Positions 27,230-36,117 of a stretch of 64,000 bases of DNA are shown one piece after another. Under the pieces are notes generated by a model, which was not told the DNA's origin, did not search any database, and saw nothing but the letters and a program-made list of their open reading frames with translations. Each line of letters opens with the position of its first letter. Within the stretch, counting starts at the first letter, position 1. The position numbers and the translations under genes are program-made. The stretch comes from Candidatus Sumerlaea chitinivorans. GTDB lineage: Bacteria; Sumerlaeota; Sumerlaeia; Sumerlaeales; Sumerlaeaceae. The stretch lies in the NCBI GenBank assembly GCA_003290465.1, contig CP030759.1, positions 970,672-1,034,671 of the forward strand. Reading direction: 5' to 3'.

Positions 27230-27235
27230 TATAAT
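27230..27235 (+). promoter_or_regulatory. Consensus -10 element before the DUF1015 gene
   Basis: A perfect TATAAT lies 38 bases before the ATG at 27274. The hexamer at the right distance for a -35 (TGGTGT, 27207-27212, 17-base spacing) is a poor match. An AGGAGAGGT ribosome-binding sequence stands between this promoter and the ATG. Confidence 0.5.
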
Positions 27236-27273
27236 TAATACACAATCGATTAGGAGAGGTCGGCAAAACTGAA

Positions 27274-28647
27274 ATGGCAGAAATACTCCCATTCATCGGA
27301 ACACGCTACAACTCGCAACTCATAGGAGATCTGAGCAAGGTTATCGCTCCGCCCTATGATGTGATCACCCCGGAGATGCAGGAGGCACTTTATGAGCGCC
27401 ATCCGAACAACATTGTTCGAGTCGAGCTGACGAAAAATGAGGAGGATGACAGTTTCGCCGACAAATACGCGCGAGCAGCAAACTATCTCCGAACATGGCG
27501 GAGCGACGGCGTTCTGATTGAGGATAACCAACCCTCCATCTACCTTTACGAACAAGAGTTTGCTCTCCCGACCGGCGAGGTGAAAAAGCGGCGTGGCTTT
27601 TATGCCTTGGTGAAATTAGAGGACTATGCGTCCGGCGGCATCAAGGCGCACGAGCAAACGTTTGCTGGACCCAAGGCGGACCGCCTCAAGCTTCTTCGTG
27701 CGACCCGCACAAATGTTAGCCCGATTTTTGTGATTTACAATGACCCGGATGGGGCAACCGCAGCGCTGCTGAACGAGAGGTTTGATAATTCAAAGCCGTG
27801 GGAAGAAGTGGTGGACGATGACGGCGTCACCCATCGGTTGTGGGTCGTCTCTAAGAAAGAGTTCATTTTGCAACTGCGCGAACTCATGAAGTCGCGGAAT
27901 CTTTTCATTGCAGACGGACATCATCGGTATGAGACGGCGTTGGCTTATCGCAACGAGATGCGTCAGGAGACTGGGAAGTGTGATGGTAAGCAGCCTTTTG
28001 ACTACATGATGATGTACCTCACCCACGCGGAGCAGGACGGGCTGGTGATTCTGCCTACGCACAGGGTGCTGACAAAGGCGATCATGGCAGAAGTTGACCT
28101 GAAAGAAGCACTCGATGAGCTGAAGGAGTCGTTCGAAATCACCGAAGACCGCGTAAATCTGAAAAAGTCGGCCGAGGAAGGAAAACGTCTCACAGAAAAA
28201 GTCGAGAAGTTGGGAAAGAGTCGCCCCAGTTTCGGGATGGTGGATGCGAATGGCAAGGTTCGCTATTTGCGCCTGAAAAAGAATGTCGATCCTGCGGATC
28301 TCATTGAGAGTGATGACGTCCCTGCCCCAGTCCGGAAATTAGATGTCGTGCTGCTTCACAACTACATCATCAATCGCGTAATGATTGGGAACCCAGAATT
28401 TGAATTAGCTGACGATGAATGCCTGTACGTTCGTGATGCAAAGCGCGTTCTCGATCTCCTTGCTGATAAAAAGGGATTGCTTGCGTTTATCATGAACGCC
28501 ACTCCAATGGAACAAGTTCTGGAAATCGTGAGTGCTGGGTACAAGATGCCCCACAAAAGCACTTACTTCCATCCAAAGCTGGCAAGTGGTTTGGTGCTTC
28601 GAAATATGGAAATCGAGTTCCAGAAGAAAAAACGCACTTCTTGCTGA
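27274..28647 (+). CDS. DUF1015 family protein
   Basis: 457 residues matching DUF1015 from the N-terminus (FIGTRYNSQLIGDLSKVIAPPYDVI). Other conserved stretches are KAHEQTFAGPKADRLKLLRAT, SPIFVIYNDPD, FIADGHHRYETALAYRNEM and LPTHRVLT. The His-rich ADGHHRYETA suggests a metal or phosphate site. The function of the family is not established and I do not assign one. It is soluble and has its own promoter and ribosome-binding site. An ArgRS-like gene follows after 85 bases on the same strand. Confidence 0.85.
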   Translation: MAEILPFIGTRYNSQLIGDLSKVIAPPYDVITPEMQEALYERHPNNIVRVELTKNEEDDSFADKYARAANYLRTWRSDGVLIEDNQPSIYLYEQEFALPTGEVKKRRGFYALVKLEDYASGGIKAHEQTFAGPKADRLKLLRATRTNVSPIFVIYNDPDGATAALLNERFDNSKPWEEVVDDDGVTHRLWVVSKKEFILQLRELMKSRNLFIADGHHRYETALAYRNEMRQETGKCDGKQPFDYMMMYLTHAEQDGLVILPTHRVLTKAIMAEVDLKEALDELKESFEITEDRVNLKKSAEEGKRLTEKVEKLGKSRPSFGMVDANGKVRYLRLKKNVDPADLIESDDVPAPVRKLDVVLLHNYIINRVMIGNPEFELADDECLYVRDAKRVLDLLADKKGLLAFIMNATPMEQVLEIVSAGYKMPHKSTYFHPKLASGLVLRNMEIEFQKKKRTSC

Positions 28648-28732
28648 TGGCCCACGTTATTCTCGTGTCCCATCAAACCCACAAAGATTATGGCGCTCGT
28701 GTGTTTTTATTGGGATTAGGTGAGGCCACAAA

Positions 28733-29503
28733 ATGCAGGAATGGGGCCTACGGGGCCGGTTGAAATCATTTCTACTCGATGCGTTCTCTCAGGGTTTAGG
28801 TGTGGCCATTGAAGATGTCGTTTTGGAAAGAAGCCACTCCCCTGATTTTGGCGATTATTTTACCACCGGTGCGATAACCATCGCCCCTCGGCTCGAGCGT
28901 TCTGCCGCAGAAGTCGCGTGCATGGTTGCCGAAAAGCTTAGTGCGAAGGCTGCTGACTGGATTAGTCGTGCGGAAGCATGTGAGAATGGATTTGTAAATA
29001 TGTTTATTCGCTACGCTCCTGCCGCGACCGCTTTGCTTGAGCTGGAGGGAAAACTTCACGCCTTGCTCCTCGCTGAACCAATCGTCCCCGAGAAAGCTCT
29101 GACTTATGTGGCAAACTCAACCGATAAGCGACTCGCGGTAGTTGGCGATGTGCTGCGTGCAATCACTCCGTTTATTCGTCATAGTTCGTCCCAGCCACCC
29201 TCCCGTGACGCGCTGACGTTGCTACGCGAGTCTGAAGAAATGGATTTAATACTTCAGCTCCACGAGTTCTCGAGAATTATCACGCAGAAGCCGAGATCTC
29301 GGCACAGCATGGTCGGCTATCTTTACGTTACGAGTGTGAAGTTTCGAGATGGTTTTATGTGGGGAAAACGTGTTGCCCCATTTTGGTTGAGCAATAGTGC
29401 CTCAACCCCGCTACATGAGGCACGAGAATTCCTGGTCACGCTAACTTGCAAAATTTTGCTTCTTGGAATTTCACTTGTCGGGAGAAGTGATGAAACCGCG
29501 TAA
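28733..29503 (+). CDS. Arginyl-tRNA synthetase-like protein without catalytic domain (N-domain plus DALR domain)
   Basis: 256 residues. Residues 1-112 resemble the N-terminal tRNA-binding domain of ArgRS (SPDFGDYFTTGAI at 36-48, GFVNMFI at 86-92). Residues 122-142 (ALTYVANST then GDVLRAI) look like the edges of the catalytic domain's opening segment, but the intervening HIGH motif is absent. Residues about 161-250 resemble the C-terminal DALR anticodon-binding domain (EEMDLILQLHEF, HSMVGYLYVTSVKFRDGF, PLHEAREFLVTLTCKILLLGISLVG). No KMSKS is present, so it cannot aminoacylate. AGGTGAGG stands seven bases before the ATG. Its 3' end overlaps aguA by 14 bases. It may bind or modify tRNA-Arg, or be a decaying paralogue. 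Confidence 0.75.
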   Translation: MQEWGLRGRLKSFLLDAFSQGLGVAIEDVVLERSHSPDFGDYFTTGAITIAPRLERSAAEVACMVAEKLSAKAADWISRAEACENGFVNMFIRYAPAATALLELEGKLHALLLAEPIVPEKALTYVANSTDKRLAVVGDVLRAITPFIRHSSSQPPSRDALTLLRESEEMDLILQLHEFSRIITQKPRSRHSMVGYLYVTSVKFRDGFMWGKRVAPFWLSNSASTPLHEAREFLVTLTCKILLLGISLVGRSDETA

Positions 29504-30611
29504 ATCCCACCTGCGTCACAAGCCTACAAGAGATGGAAAAAAATCCGCCCCAATGGCTGCTGGGTATCGCATGCCCGCGGAATGGGAACCCCATGCAGCC
29601 ACTTGGATTGCATGGCCGCACAACCGAAGTGATTGGCCGGGCAAATTCTCTCCGATCCCTTGGGTCTACGCTGAAATTGTCCGCCATCTGTCGAGCTCCG
29701 AGACGGTTTGTGTCATTGTGCGAGACAAAGAGATGCAAGAGTCCGCTCAGCGAGTCTTGGCAAAAGCAGAGGCGGTGAGAGGCCCCGTACGTTTTTTCAT
29801 TGCCCCCACCAATCGTACTTGGACTCGCGACTATGGTCCCACTTTTGTGGTGCGCGAAAGCGACGGAAATGTGGCTGCTGTGAAGTGGGGATTCAATGGT
29901 TGGGCGAAATATGACAATTATTTGCTCGACGAAAAAGCCGGGCAGCAAATCGTGCGATGGGCCAAAGTTCCCTGCTTGCGTCCGAAACGCTCCGACGGAA
30001 CACCGATCATTTTAGAGGGCGGAAGTATTGACGTAAATGGAGCAGGTTGCCTTCTGACAACGCGCGAGTGTCTTTTGAGCTCAGTGCAAGAGCGAAACCC
30101 CGGTTTTTCTCAGGAGGATTATGAAAACGTCTTTCGCGACTATCTCGGCGTAAGAAAAACCATTTGGCTGAATCGGGGCATTCTTGGAGATGATACCCAT
30201 GGGCACGTGGATGACCTTGCACGCTTTGTTCGTCCCGACACAATTGTGACCGTAGTCGAAGAGGATTCGACAGACCCGAATTTCGAGCCCTTGCGCGAGA
30301 ACCTCCGCATTCTCAGAGCTGCAACCGACGAATCCGGAAAGAAAGTCCGCGTTGTGCCCCTCCCTCTTCCCCAGCCAGTCATCTTCGACGGACAACGACT
30401 ACCAGCCAGCTATGCGAATTTCTACATCGCGAATCGCGTCGTGTTGGTTCCAACGTTCAACGACCCAAACGACCGCATTGCGTTAGATCGGCTCCAACGG
30501 TTGTTTCCCGACCGAAAAGTTGTGGGGATCTGCTGTGTTGATTTGGTGCTTGGACTCGGTACACTCCATTGTTTGACGCAGCAGCAGCCGGCGGCCACGT
30601 CAGCTAAGTGA
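29490..30611 (+). CDS. aguA: Agmatine deiminase (PPADF family)
   Basis: 373 residues from ATG 29490, preceded by GGGAG; a TTG at 29463 would add nine. It should convert agmatine to N-carbamoylputrescine, a step in arginine-to-polyamine metabolism. Family features: MPAEWEPHAATWIAWPH, TWTRDYGPTF, EGGSIDVNG (about 174), GDDTHGHVDD (about 232) and a C-terminal Cys near 361 in GTLHCLTQQQ as nucleophile. The start lies inside the end of the ArgRS-like gene, so the two are coupled. The arginine-linked pairing is suggestive. Confidence 0.9.
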   Translation: MKPRKSHLRHKPTRDGKKSAPMAAGYRMPAEWEPHAATWIAWPHNRSDWPGKFSPIPWVYAEIVRHLSSSETVCVIVRDKEMQESAQRVLAKAEAVRGPVRFFIAPTNRTWTRDYGPTFVVRESDGNVAAVKWGFNGWAKYDNYLLDEKAGQQIVRWAKVPCLRPKRSDGTPIILEGGSIDVNGAGCLLTTRECLLSSVQERNPGFSQEDYENVFRDYLGVRKTIWLNRGILGDDTHGHVDDLARFVRPDTIVTVVEEDSTDPNFEPLRENLRILRAATDESGKKVRVVPLPLPQPVIFDGQRLPASYANFYIANRVVLVPTFNDPNDRIALDRLQRLFPDRKVVGICCVDLVLGLGTLHCLTQQQPAATSAK

Positions 30612-30955
30612 ATTGTAACACTCCCGCAGCGTTGGTAAAGGGAGCTGTCCAGACCTGTTGAGGTGGTTAGACCGATGGATTCCCTGTCAACGAACCGGCG
30701 GGCGTGAACGTGTGCGTGTACCTTAAAGCCACACAGCGCCAGCCGTGCTCGAGTCTGCCACAAATAGGTTATCGGACAAGAAAGCGTAAGTGATTTCTTC
30801 ATTCTGCATGCGAATGAGGAACTCGCGTTGTGGTGCTAAAGTTCATTGAAATACGGATCATGGGGCTGCGGCGAATTCTGGGGGAGGTCCAGCGTCAGTG
30901 TTTGTCCTAATTCAATCGCAGAGCCCGTCCAAGATTCAAAGCAGAGGAAATTCCT
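30612..30955. other. Intergenic stretch without recognisable gene
   Basis: 344 bases between aguA and the small lipoprotein gene. No credible ORF, tRNA, strong hairpin or repeat is seen. The promoter of the lipoprotein gene must be here, but I cannot point to it. A GAGGAA ribosome-binding sequence marks its right end. Confidence 0.5.
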
Positions 30956-31354
30956 ATGGGATCACGATCACTGCGCGGTTTGAAAGGCATGGCGCCGATT
31001 CTTTTTGCTGTGGTTTGTGCTAGTGCGGGGTGCCGGATATTTGATCAGAAAGTTCGCACCCTCTCAAGCTCTTCACCAAACCTTGTCTTGATTGTGTGTC
31101 CGAATCCCCAGAATCCGCAGGGGCAGGTGACTCTTGCACTTGATGGGGTGACGATACTTCGGGGTGCGTTAAATCAGGAGCGCCGTTTTGCCCTGTCCAC
31201 GTCACCGGGGTGGCATCGACTTGATACCTACCTTGGCGAGGGATACCACCATACTACTGTCGTAAACACTGCCGCACCGAAATGGGTGAGAATCGCAAGA
31301 GAGCCGAGCAAGGCCGAAGGCGTTGGGGTGCATGTCACGGAGTTCCCGCAATGA
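30956..31354 (+). CDS. Putative lipoprotein of unknown function
   Basis: 132 residues with a signal peptide and lipobox-like SAGC, so Cys26 is probably lipidated. The mature part contains beta-rich text (LVLIVCPNPQNPQGQVTLALDGVTILRG) that could form an Ig-like or beta-sandwich fold; no family is recognised. GAGGAA six bases before the ATG supports the start. Its last 153 bases overlap, on the opposite strand, the tail of the LysE-type gene. Confidence 0.6.
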   Translation: MGSRSLRGLKGMAPILFAVVCASAGCRIFDQKVRTLSSSSPNLVLIVCPNPQNPQGQVTLALDGVTILRGALNQERRFALSTSPGWHRLDTYLGEGYHHTTVVNTAAPKWVRIAREPSKAEGVGVHVTEFPQ

Positions 31355-32056
31355 TGCTCGTGAGGTTGGTTTTATGATCTCAGCACGGTAGATTTCGAAG
31401 GCTTTGCCCACCGAATAGATGGAGAGCAGAATCAGCAAAACTCCAATGACTCGCTCCACAAGCAGGATAAATCGTGGGTTCAAGTGTTTGTGGAAGCTAC
31501 CAATGGCAAGTGATGCTGTAAGAACCCATCCCGTGCAAGCAACAAATACTCCCGTCGCGAGTACCGTCGAAAAAAGGATTCCATTTCCGAAATGCTGGGC
31601 AGCTTGCACGCTAATCAAAAGCCAGTACAGAATCGTTGGCGGGCTGCCGAGAGTTAAAGCTAGCCCTAACAGGTAACTTCGCACCAGCGGTGCAATACGC
31701 TGTCCTGTATACTCGGGGCAGACATCCTCCCCCACCGATTCCTCGTTTTCTTCTTGTATGGGGGCGCACTTGGCCCGCAGTGCTTTCACGCCAATGATGA
31801 ATAACAGTACTCCTCCGAGCACGTAGAGACAGGCTTGTGCCCAATTTGGTAGGGCCTGAAGGACTGCAGCCGCTCCCGCTGAGATAGCGAACACATAAGA
31901 AACATCCGCTGTCACTGCCCCCATTCCAAAAGCAATCGCCACGTTTGGGCCGCGTGAAATGGCGCGGCGAACCACTTCCAGATTGATGGGGCCCGGGAAA
32001 ACGGCCGCCCCAAACCCGACCACAAAACCGTATATAAATAGGTGCCACATAAGCAT
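31202..32056 (-). CDS. LysE/RhtB-type amino acid exporter with extra C-terminal tail
   Basis: 284 residues from ATG 32056, with AGGTGA seven bases upstream; an upstream start would add 13. Six membrane helices and the family signature FPGPINLEVVRRAISRG near the N-terminus place it with the LysE/RhtB exporters, which export amino acids or similar small compounds. The core ends near residue 227 (VGKAFEIYRAE), giving the normal length. The remaining 57 residues are unlike the family and read across the end of the convergent lipoprotein gene. The tail may be a read-through after loss of the original stop. Confidence 0.82.
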   Translation of the reverse strand: MLMWHLFIYGFVVGFGAAVFPGPINLEVVRRAISRGPNVAIAFGMGAVTADVSYVFAISAGAAAVLQALPNWAQACLYVLGGVLLFIIGVKALRAKCAPIQEENEESVGEDVCPEYTGQRIAPLVRSYLLGLALTLGSPPTILYWLLISVQAAQHFGNGILFSTVLATGVFVACTGWVLTASLAIGSFHKHLNPRFILLVERVIGVLLILLSIYSVGKAFEIYRAEIIKPTSRASLRELRDMHPNAFGLARLSCDSHPFRCGSVYDSSMVVSLAKVGIKSMPPR

Positions 32057-32206
32057 TTGCGAATCACCTGCACCTGCAGGGTTCATTGCAAGCATTCTTT
32101 GTGTGATGGATGCGATTCACCGCTTGGACTAGTTGCGGATCTCCCGACGTTGTCTTCGAGAAAAACTTTGATTTTAGCCCGACTATCAGGTCAGAAGTCC
32201 CGGACG

Positions 32207-33358
32207 ATGACTTTTACTGAATTCACACGCATGTATCCCGAGTATTTTTGGCTTTTTGCGTTTGTACTGGGTGCTGTTTGGGGAAGCTTTCTCAACGTAT
32301 GCATCTATCGGTTGCCTCTTCGAAAATCCGTAGTGTACCCGGGATCGCATTGCTATCAGTGTGGATCAGCCATTCGATGGTACGATAACATCCCCCTCCT
32401 CAGTTACTGGATTTTGCGGGGGAACTGTCGGTTTTGTGGCAGCCATTTTAGTGCGCGCTATTTCTACATTGAGCTTTTGACCGCCTTATTATTTTGGGCG
32501 TTATGCTATCGCTTTGGTTTTCAGGCCGTGACGATTGCGCATTGGATTCTTGTTGCTCTCCTAATCGTCGCGACATTCACAGACCTCGATCATTACGTGA
32601 TCCCGGATAGCGTTACAAACTGGGGTTTAGCGTTCGCGATTGTTGCGAACGGCCTCTTGGGGTCTTCATCGCTCGTGGTCCGAGAATTGCATTTCATCCA
32701 CGACTTCTGGTTCAGTTTTTCGTTTGCCCCAGATCGACCTGAGTGGTGGTGGGCCAGCGGACATGTGGGTGGGGTTGTTGGAGCGATCGTGGGGGCATTG
32801 GTAGGATGGAGCCTTCTTACAGGCATAGCTATTTTCGGTCGACTATTATTCAGAAAAGAGGCGATGGGGGGCGGCGACATTAAGCTCTTTGCCTTCTTAG
32901 GAGCCTACTTCGGACCACTGAGCTGCTTCTGGATCCTGTTCTTGTCTGCTTTCTTAGGAAGCATTGGAGGCTCAATTCTCCTACTTGCCCACCGGCTGTG
33001 GGGGCAGGATGAGTACGATGAATTCGCTTTAGATCCAGCGAGAGCAAGACGCCCGCCCTTGCCATCCAACGCCGAACGCCGCAACTCTGAGGGGCCTGTG
33101 ACGGCAAGTTCAGGTACTGAAGTGCAAGAATCTCTCACGTGTGACGGCGAACAGCAAACAAAGCCGCGGACAGTGCGAATTGCTCGCCGTACGGGGCGGC
33201 AATTGCACCATTTCCCGTTTGGCCCGTACATTGCTCTCGCAGCGGTGATAGTTCTCTTTTTTCACGATACGTTGGATCTGGCTTTGCGAGACTACTTGTT
33301 GTTGCCGAGCGTTGTAGAAGAACCCGTGGAAAAAGCGTTCAAGTCAGTTACGAAATGA
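32207..33358 (+). CDS. Prepilin peptidase (A24) with inserted cytoplasmic segment
   Basis: 383 residues from ATG 32207. It cleaves and often N-methylates type IV prepilins or type II pseudopilins at the inner membrane. The N-terminal domain has the zinc pairs CYQCG and CRFCG; the aspartate catalytic sites are TDLDHYVIPD and GGGDIKLFAFLGAYFG. An additional 85 polar residues precede the final membrane helix (around residue 345), and a Trp/Phe-rich loop (FWFSFSFAPDRPEWWW) is inserted between the two Asp sites. No pilin or secretion ATPase genes are nearby. The start lacks a good ribosome-binding site. Confidence 0.88.
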   Translation: MTFTEFTRMYPEYFWLFAFVLGAVWGSFLNVCIYRLPLRKSVVYPGSHCYQCGSAIRWYDNIPLLSYWILRGNCRFCGSHFSARYFYIELLTALLFWALCYRFGFQAVTIAHWILVALLIVATFTDLDHYVIPDSVTNWGLAFAIVANGLLGSSSLVVRELHFIHDFWFSFSFAPDRPEWWWASGHVGGVVGAIVGALVGWSLLTGIAIFGRLLFRKEAMGGGDIKLFAFLGAYFGPLSCFWILFLSAFLGSIGGSILLLAHRLWGQDEYDEFALDPARARRPPLPSNAERRNSEGPVTASSGTEVQESLTCDGEQQTKPRTVRIARRTGRQLHHFPFGPYIALAAVIVLFFHDTLDLALRDYLLLPSVVEEPVEKAFKSVTK

Positions 33359-33429
33359 TGAACGTAAATTCATTATTTCCCCATTACGGCGTCTGCCCTC
33401 AGCATTTGCTGAGAGCGGGAGGGTTTAGT

Positions 33430-34578
33430 ATGGCAAAACCATGGTTTATGTGCTTACTTGTGTCACTCTGGTTATCGTTTCCAGCGACATTTTGGGCGCA
33501 ACCCGCGGAACCAACCAACACTCCTCCCCCAACCAATGCTCCTGAATTGCAACGTCTCCGCATGTTTGGTGTAGACCCCACCCCTAAGTCCCTCATTGAG
33601 TTTCTCCAGAAGGGGTTTCCGCAGAACACGGATTTAGCGCGCTTGCCCAACGATCCACCCGAGCGTTCACAGCTTGCTGTGGACGCAATGGCTTTGCTTG
33701 CCACTGCTCGTTCAACCGCGGCTGTAGATACACTTGTTGAGGTGGCACGGATGACGCCGCCGCGAGGCGTCATGCAGCTTGTCGAAATGGATTTGCAACG
33801 CACAGATCCCCAAAATCGCGCCGAATTTCGCGAAAAGGCGCTTCGCTTGCTTCAATTTAATGCAGTGAATGCTTTGGGACTCATCGGGGATCCCCGGGGC
33901 TTACCAGCAGTGCAACAGGTTTTCGCGCAGGAAAATCATGTTGCAGCGCGGATCCAATATGCTTTATCTTTAGCCTGTTTGGGCGATGCAAGCGGCGTGC
34001 CATTTTTGGTCGAAGTGATTCAACAAGCGAACCGACGTGAGAGTGCCGCAGCAGCGAAAGTGTTTTACTTCATCACTGGCGAGGACTTCGGATACACGGA
34101 TCAGACCCCTGTAAAAGCGCGTCGAACCAAAGCACGCCTTTACAAAGAATGGCTCAGGACCCAATACTCGACATTCCGCGTTGACCCTCGCGCCGTCCTG
34201 CAGCGCCGACTTGCACCCGACCCCCTCCAACCGATCACTCCACACACCACAAGAGATTTGGTGAAGTTGTCCAGTTTCTATTTTGATTTTGAGAACAAGC
34301 TGCGCTCGCGTGAGGCACGCGAACAATTGGCTCGGGCTGGTAAGACGATCAACCCTGACCTCGAGAAGATCATGTTTGACGAAATGGAAGATCTCAATGT
34401 GCGGATGGAGGCCATGAATTGGTATTACGAGATTAACCGCGAAGCCGCAAAAGGAGTTCTTAAAAAGTTGCGTCGGGACGAGAACCCGGAAATTGTAGAA
34501 AAGGCGGAGTCACTGTTGGAGAAAATCGAGAGCCCGGACCAACAATCTTCCTCGTATGCGCCCTTTGCAGTTAGGTAG
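33430..34578 (+). CDS. Exported HEAT-repeat-like protein
   Basis: 382 residues from ATG 33430, supported by GGGAGGG six bases upstream. A signal peptide (about 1-24, ending FWAQP) precedes an alpha-helical repeat domain with HEAT-like text such as NAVNALGLIGDPRGLPAVQQVF and YALSLACLGDASGVPFLVEVI (about residues 145-200). The rest is helical without recognised motifs. It likely acts as a periplasmic scaffold; partners are unknown. It starts 71 bases after the prepilin peptidase and ends six bases before the O-antigen-ligase-like gene, so all three may be one operon. Confidence 0.75.
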   Translation: MAKPWFMCLLVSLWLSFPATFWAQPAEPTNTPPPTNAPELQRLRMFGVDPTPKSLIEFLQKGFPQNTDLARLPNDPPERSQLAVDAMALLATARSTAAVDTLVEVARMTPPRGVMQLVEMDLQRTDPQNRAEFREKALRLLQFNAVNALGLIGDPRGLPAVQQVFAQENHVAARIQYALSLACLGDASGVPFLVEVIQQANRRESAAAAKVFYFITGEDFGYTDQTPVKARRTKARLYKEWLRTQYSTFRVDPRAVLQRRLAPDPLQPITPHTTRDLVKLSSFYFDFENKLRSREAREQLARAGKTINPDLEKIMFDEMEDLNVRMEAMNWYYEINREAAKGVLKKLRRDENPEIVEKAESLLEKIESPDQQSSSYAPFAVR

Positions 34579-34584
34579 AAAATT

Positions 34585-36117
34585 ATGAGTTCGTCACCTA
34601 TCAGCAAGCCATCTATGCTGTCTTCATTGAATCCTGTCGCGACGCTCTGGGGGACCATCGTCATCAGCATGGGGTTAGTCGGCTTGCTGATGGGGGCCGC
34701 AGCTGCCGCGTTGGTCCCGCCCCGACTGGCGGTATGGACCAATGTTTTGCCCTTTGCTGGTCTGATCGCTGCTGAGCTTGTCCTTGTTCTTGCACTCCGC
34801 CCGCGTTTGCTTTATCTTCTTCTGCTCTTTGCAACGATTGTCGAGTTCGAAACGGTCGAGGATATTCACGTTCCGCTTGGTTTTATGAAGCTCTATCTCT
34901 ACGACGTTGTGTTCCTGTTCAACGTTGTCTTGATTTTGGGCCGTACATTCCTTCGCAAAACACAATTTAGGCAGATACCGTACAATTGGATCGTTGTCGC
35001 GTATTTCGCGTTGGGGCTTTTTTCCTTATTCTACGGTTGGTTGATAGAGAAGAATCCGTACGATCGGGCCTTCGGCGATTTTCGCCGCTCTTTCTTCTAC
35101 TTCATGAACTATTTTGTGACCCTCTATCTCATCGACTCATTTGAGGATGCGAAAACATTCTTCAGAACCCTGTTAATCGGGGCAATAGCGCTAATCGGAA
35201 AGGGGCTTTATCAGACTGCGACGGGTCAATTTTATTTCCGACGGGCGGGAGACGCCGCGCATATTCTGTCGCACATCGAACTCACTTTCCTATCCTTGGC
35301 TGTTTTTTACGGAGCTGCGCGGTTAATTTTTGATCCCCACGCGCGCCGGTGGCTCTGGATACTTGTTGTTGCGGTGGGCGGTCTGGTCACGGTCATCGGC
35401 AACTACCGAGCAGCTTGGCTCGGTTTGGCAGCGGGTTTGCTGCTCATCTTTCTATTTCTGCCCGCGAAGCGGCGACTTCAAGTCACGTTAGTTATGGCCG
35501 GGACATTAGTAGTTGCTGCACTGACTGTTTATGCGTTGTGGGATACGGACATCGGCTATCATTCTACCCTTGGTGAGCAGATTGCGGCAAAGGCAAACGT
35601 TGGCCAAACCACCCTTGATGTGAATGTGATTTGGCGATTTCAGTCCTATGAGGCGGCAATTCAAGAGTGGCGCTCAAATCCATGGTTCGGGACTGGCTTG
35701 GGTAAGTCGCTCGAATTCTACACGGTCACAACCATGGGACAGTCCATCTTGGCATTCGACCACCGCGTCCACAATTCGTTTCTTTATCTTTTTATGAGTT
35801 TGGGGCTCCTTGGCTTCCCCGTGGCGCTAGGTGTACACGTACTGTATTTCGTAATTTCCCTGCGGTTTCTGCGGCGTACCAACTGGCTGGAGGGCAAAAT
35901 TCTGGTGCTTAGCCTTGCTTCATTCTATGCTTCGATGATGGTCGCGACGCTCTTTGAACATTTCCTTGAGACCACGTCAACGGTCACGGTCCTTGCCACC
36001 TCGATGGGGATAACAATGGTCATCATCTATTACGGCTTACACAAACACCATGAAACGCCATCAACTGCCCCCTCAGCCTCATCTCCCCCATCACATGTGA
36101 TCATCCGCGGGAACTAA
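34585..36117 (+). CDS. O-antigen ligase/polymerase-like membrane protein
   Basis: 510 residues with about 12 membrane helices. The central signature of the O-antigen ligase family is visible: WRFQSYEAAIQEWRSNPWFGTGLG, followed by HRVHNSFLYLFMSLGLLG, in the large periplasmic loop. Such proteins attach or polymerise polysaccharide on lipid carriers or lipid A core. Together with LptA/LptC-like genes at the right end it supports an LPS outer membrane. The C-terminus is Ser/Pro-rich. Its last 17 bases overlap convergent hisC. Confidence 0.82.
   Translation: MSSSPISKPSMLSSLNPVATLWGTIVISMGLVGLLMGAAAAALVPPRLAVWTNVLPFAGLIAAELVLVLALRPRLLYLLLLFATIVEFETVEDIHVPLGFMKLYLYDVVFLFNVVLILGRTFLRKTQFRQIPYNWIVVAYFALGLFSLFYGWLIEKNPYDRAFGDFRRSFFYFMNYFVTLYLIDSFEDAKTFFRTLLIGAIALIGKGLYQTATGQFYFRRAGDAAHILSHIELTFLSLAVFYGAARLIFDPHARRWLWILVVAVGGLVTVIGNYRAAWLGLAAGLLLIFLFLPAKRRLQVTLVMAGTLVVAALTVYALWDTDIGYHSTLGEQIAAKANVGQTTLDVNVIWRFQSYEAAIQEWRSNPWFGTGLGKSLEFYTVTTMGQSILAFDHRVHNSFLYLFMSLGLLGFPVALGVHVLYFVISLRFLRRTNWLEGKILVLSLASFYASMMVATLFEHFLETTSTVTVLATSMGITMVIIYYGLHKHHETPSTAPSASSPPSHVIIRGN

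Noticed and set aside
28733-29503. Interpretation of the ArgRS-like gene as full-length arginyl-tRNA synthetase
   Set aside because: Too short (256 residues against about 550-600), and neither HIGH nor KMSKS is present in any frame of this stretch.
30422-30802. Minus-strand ORF overlapping the aguA end and the following gap
   Set aside because: Mostly antisense to aguA with unlikely composition; no ribosome-binding site.
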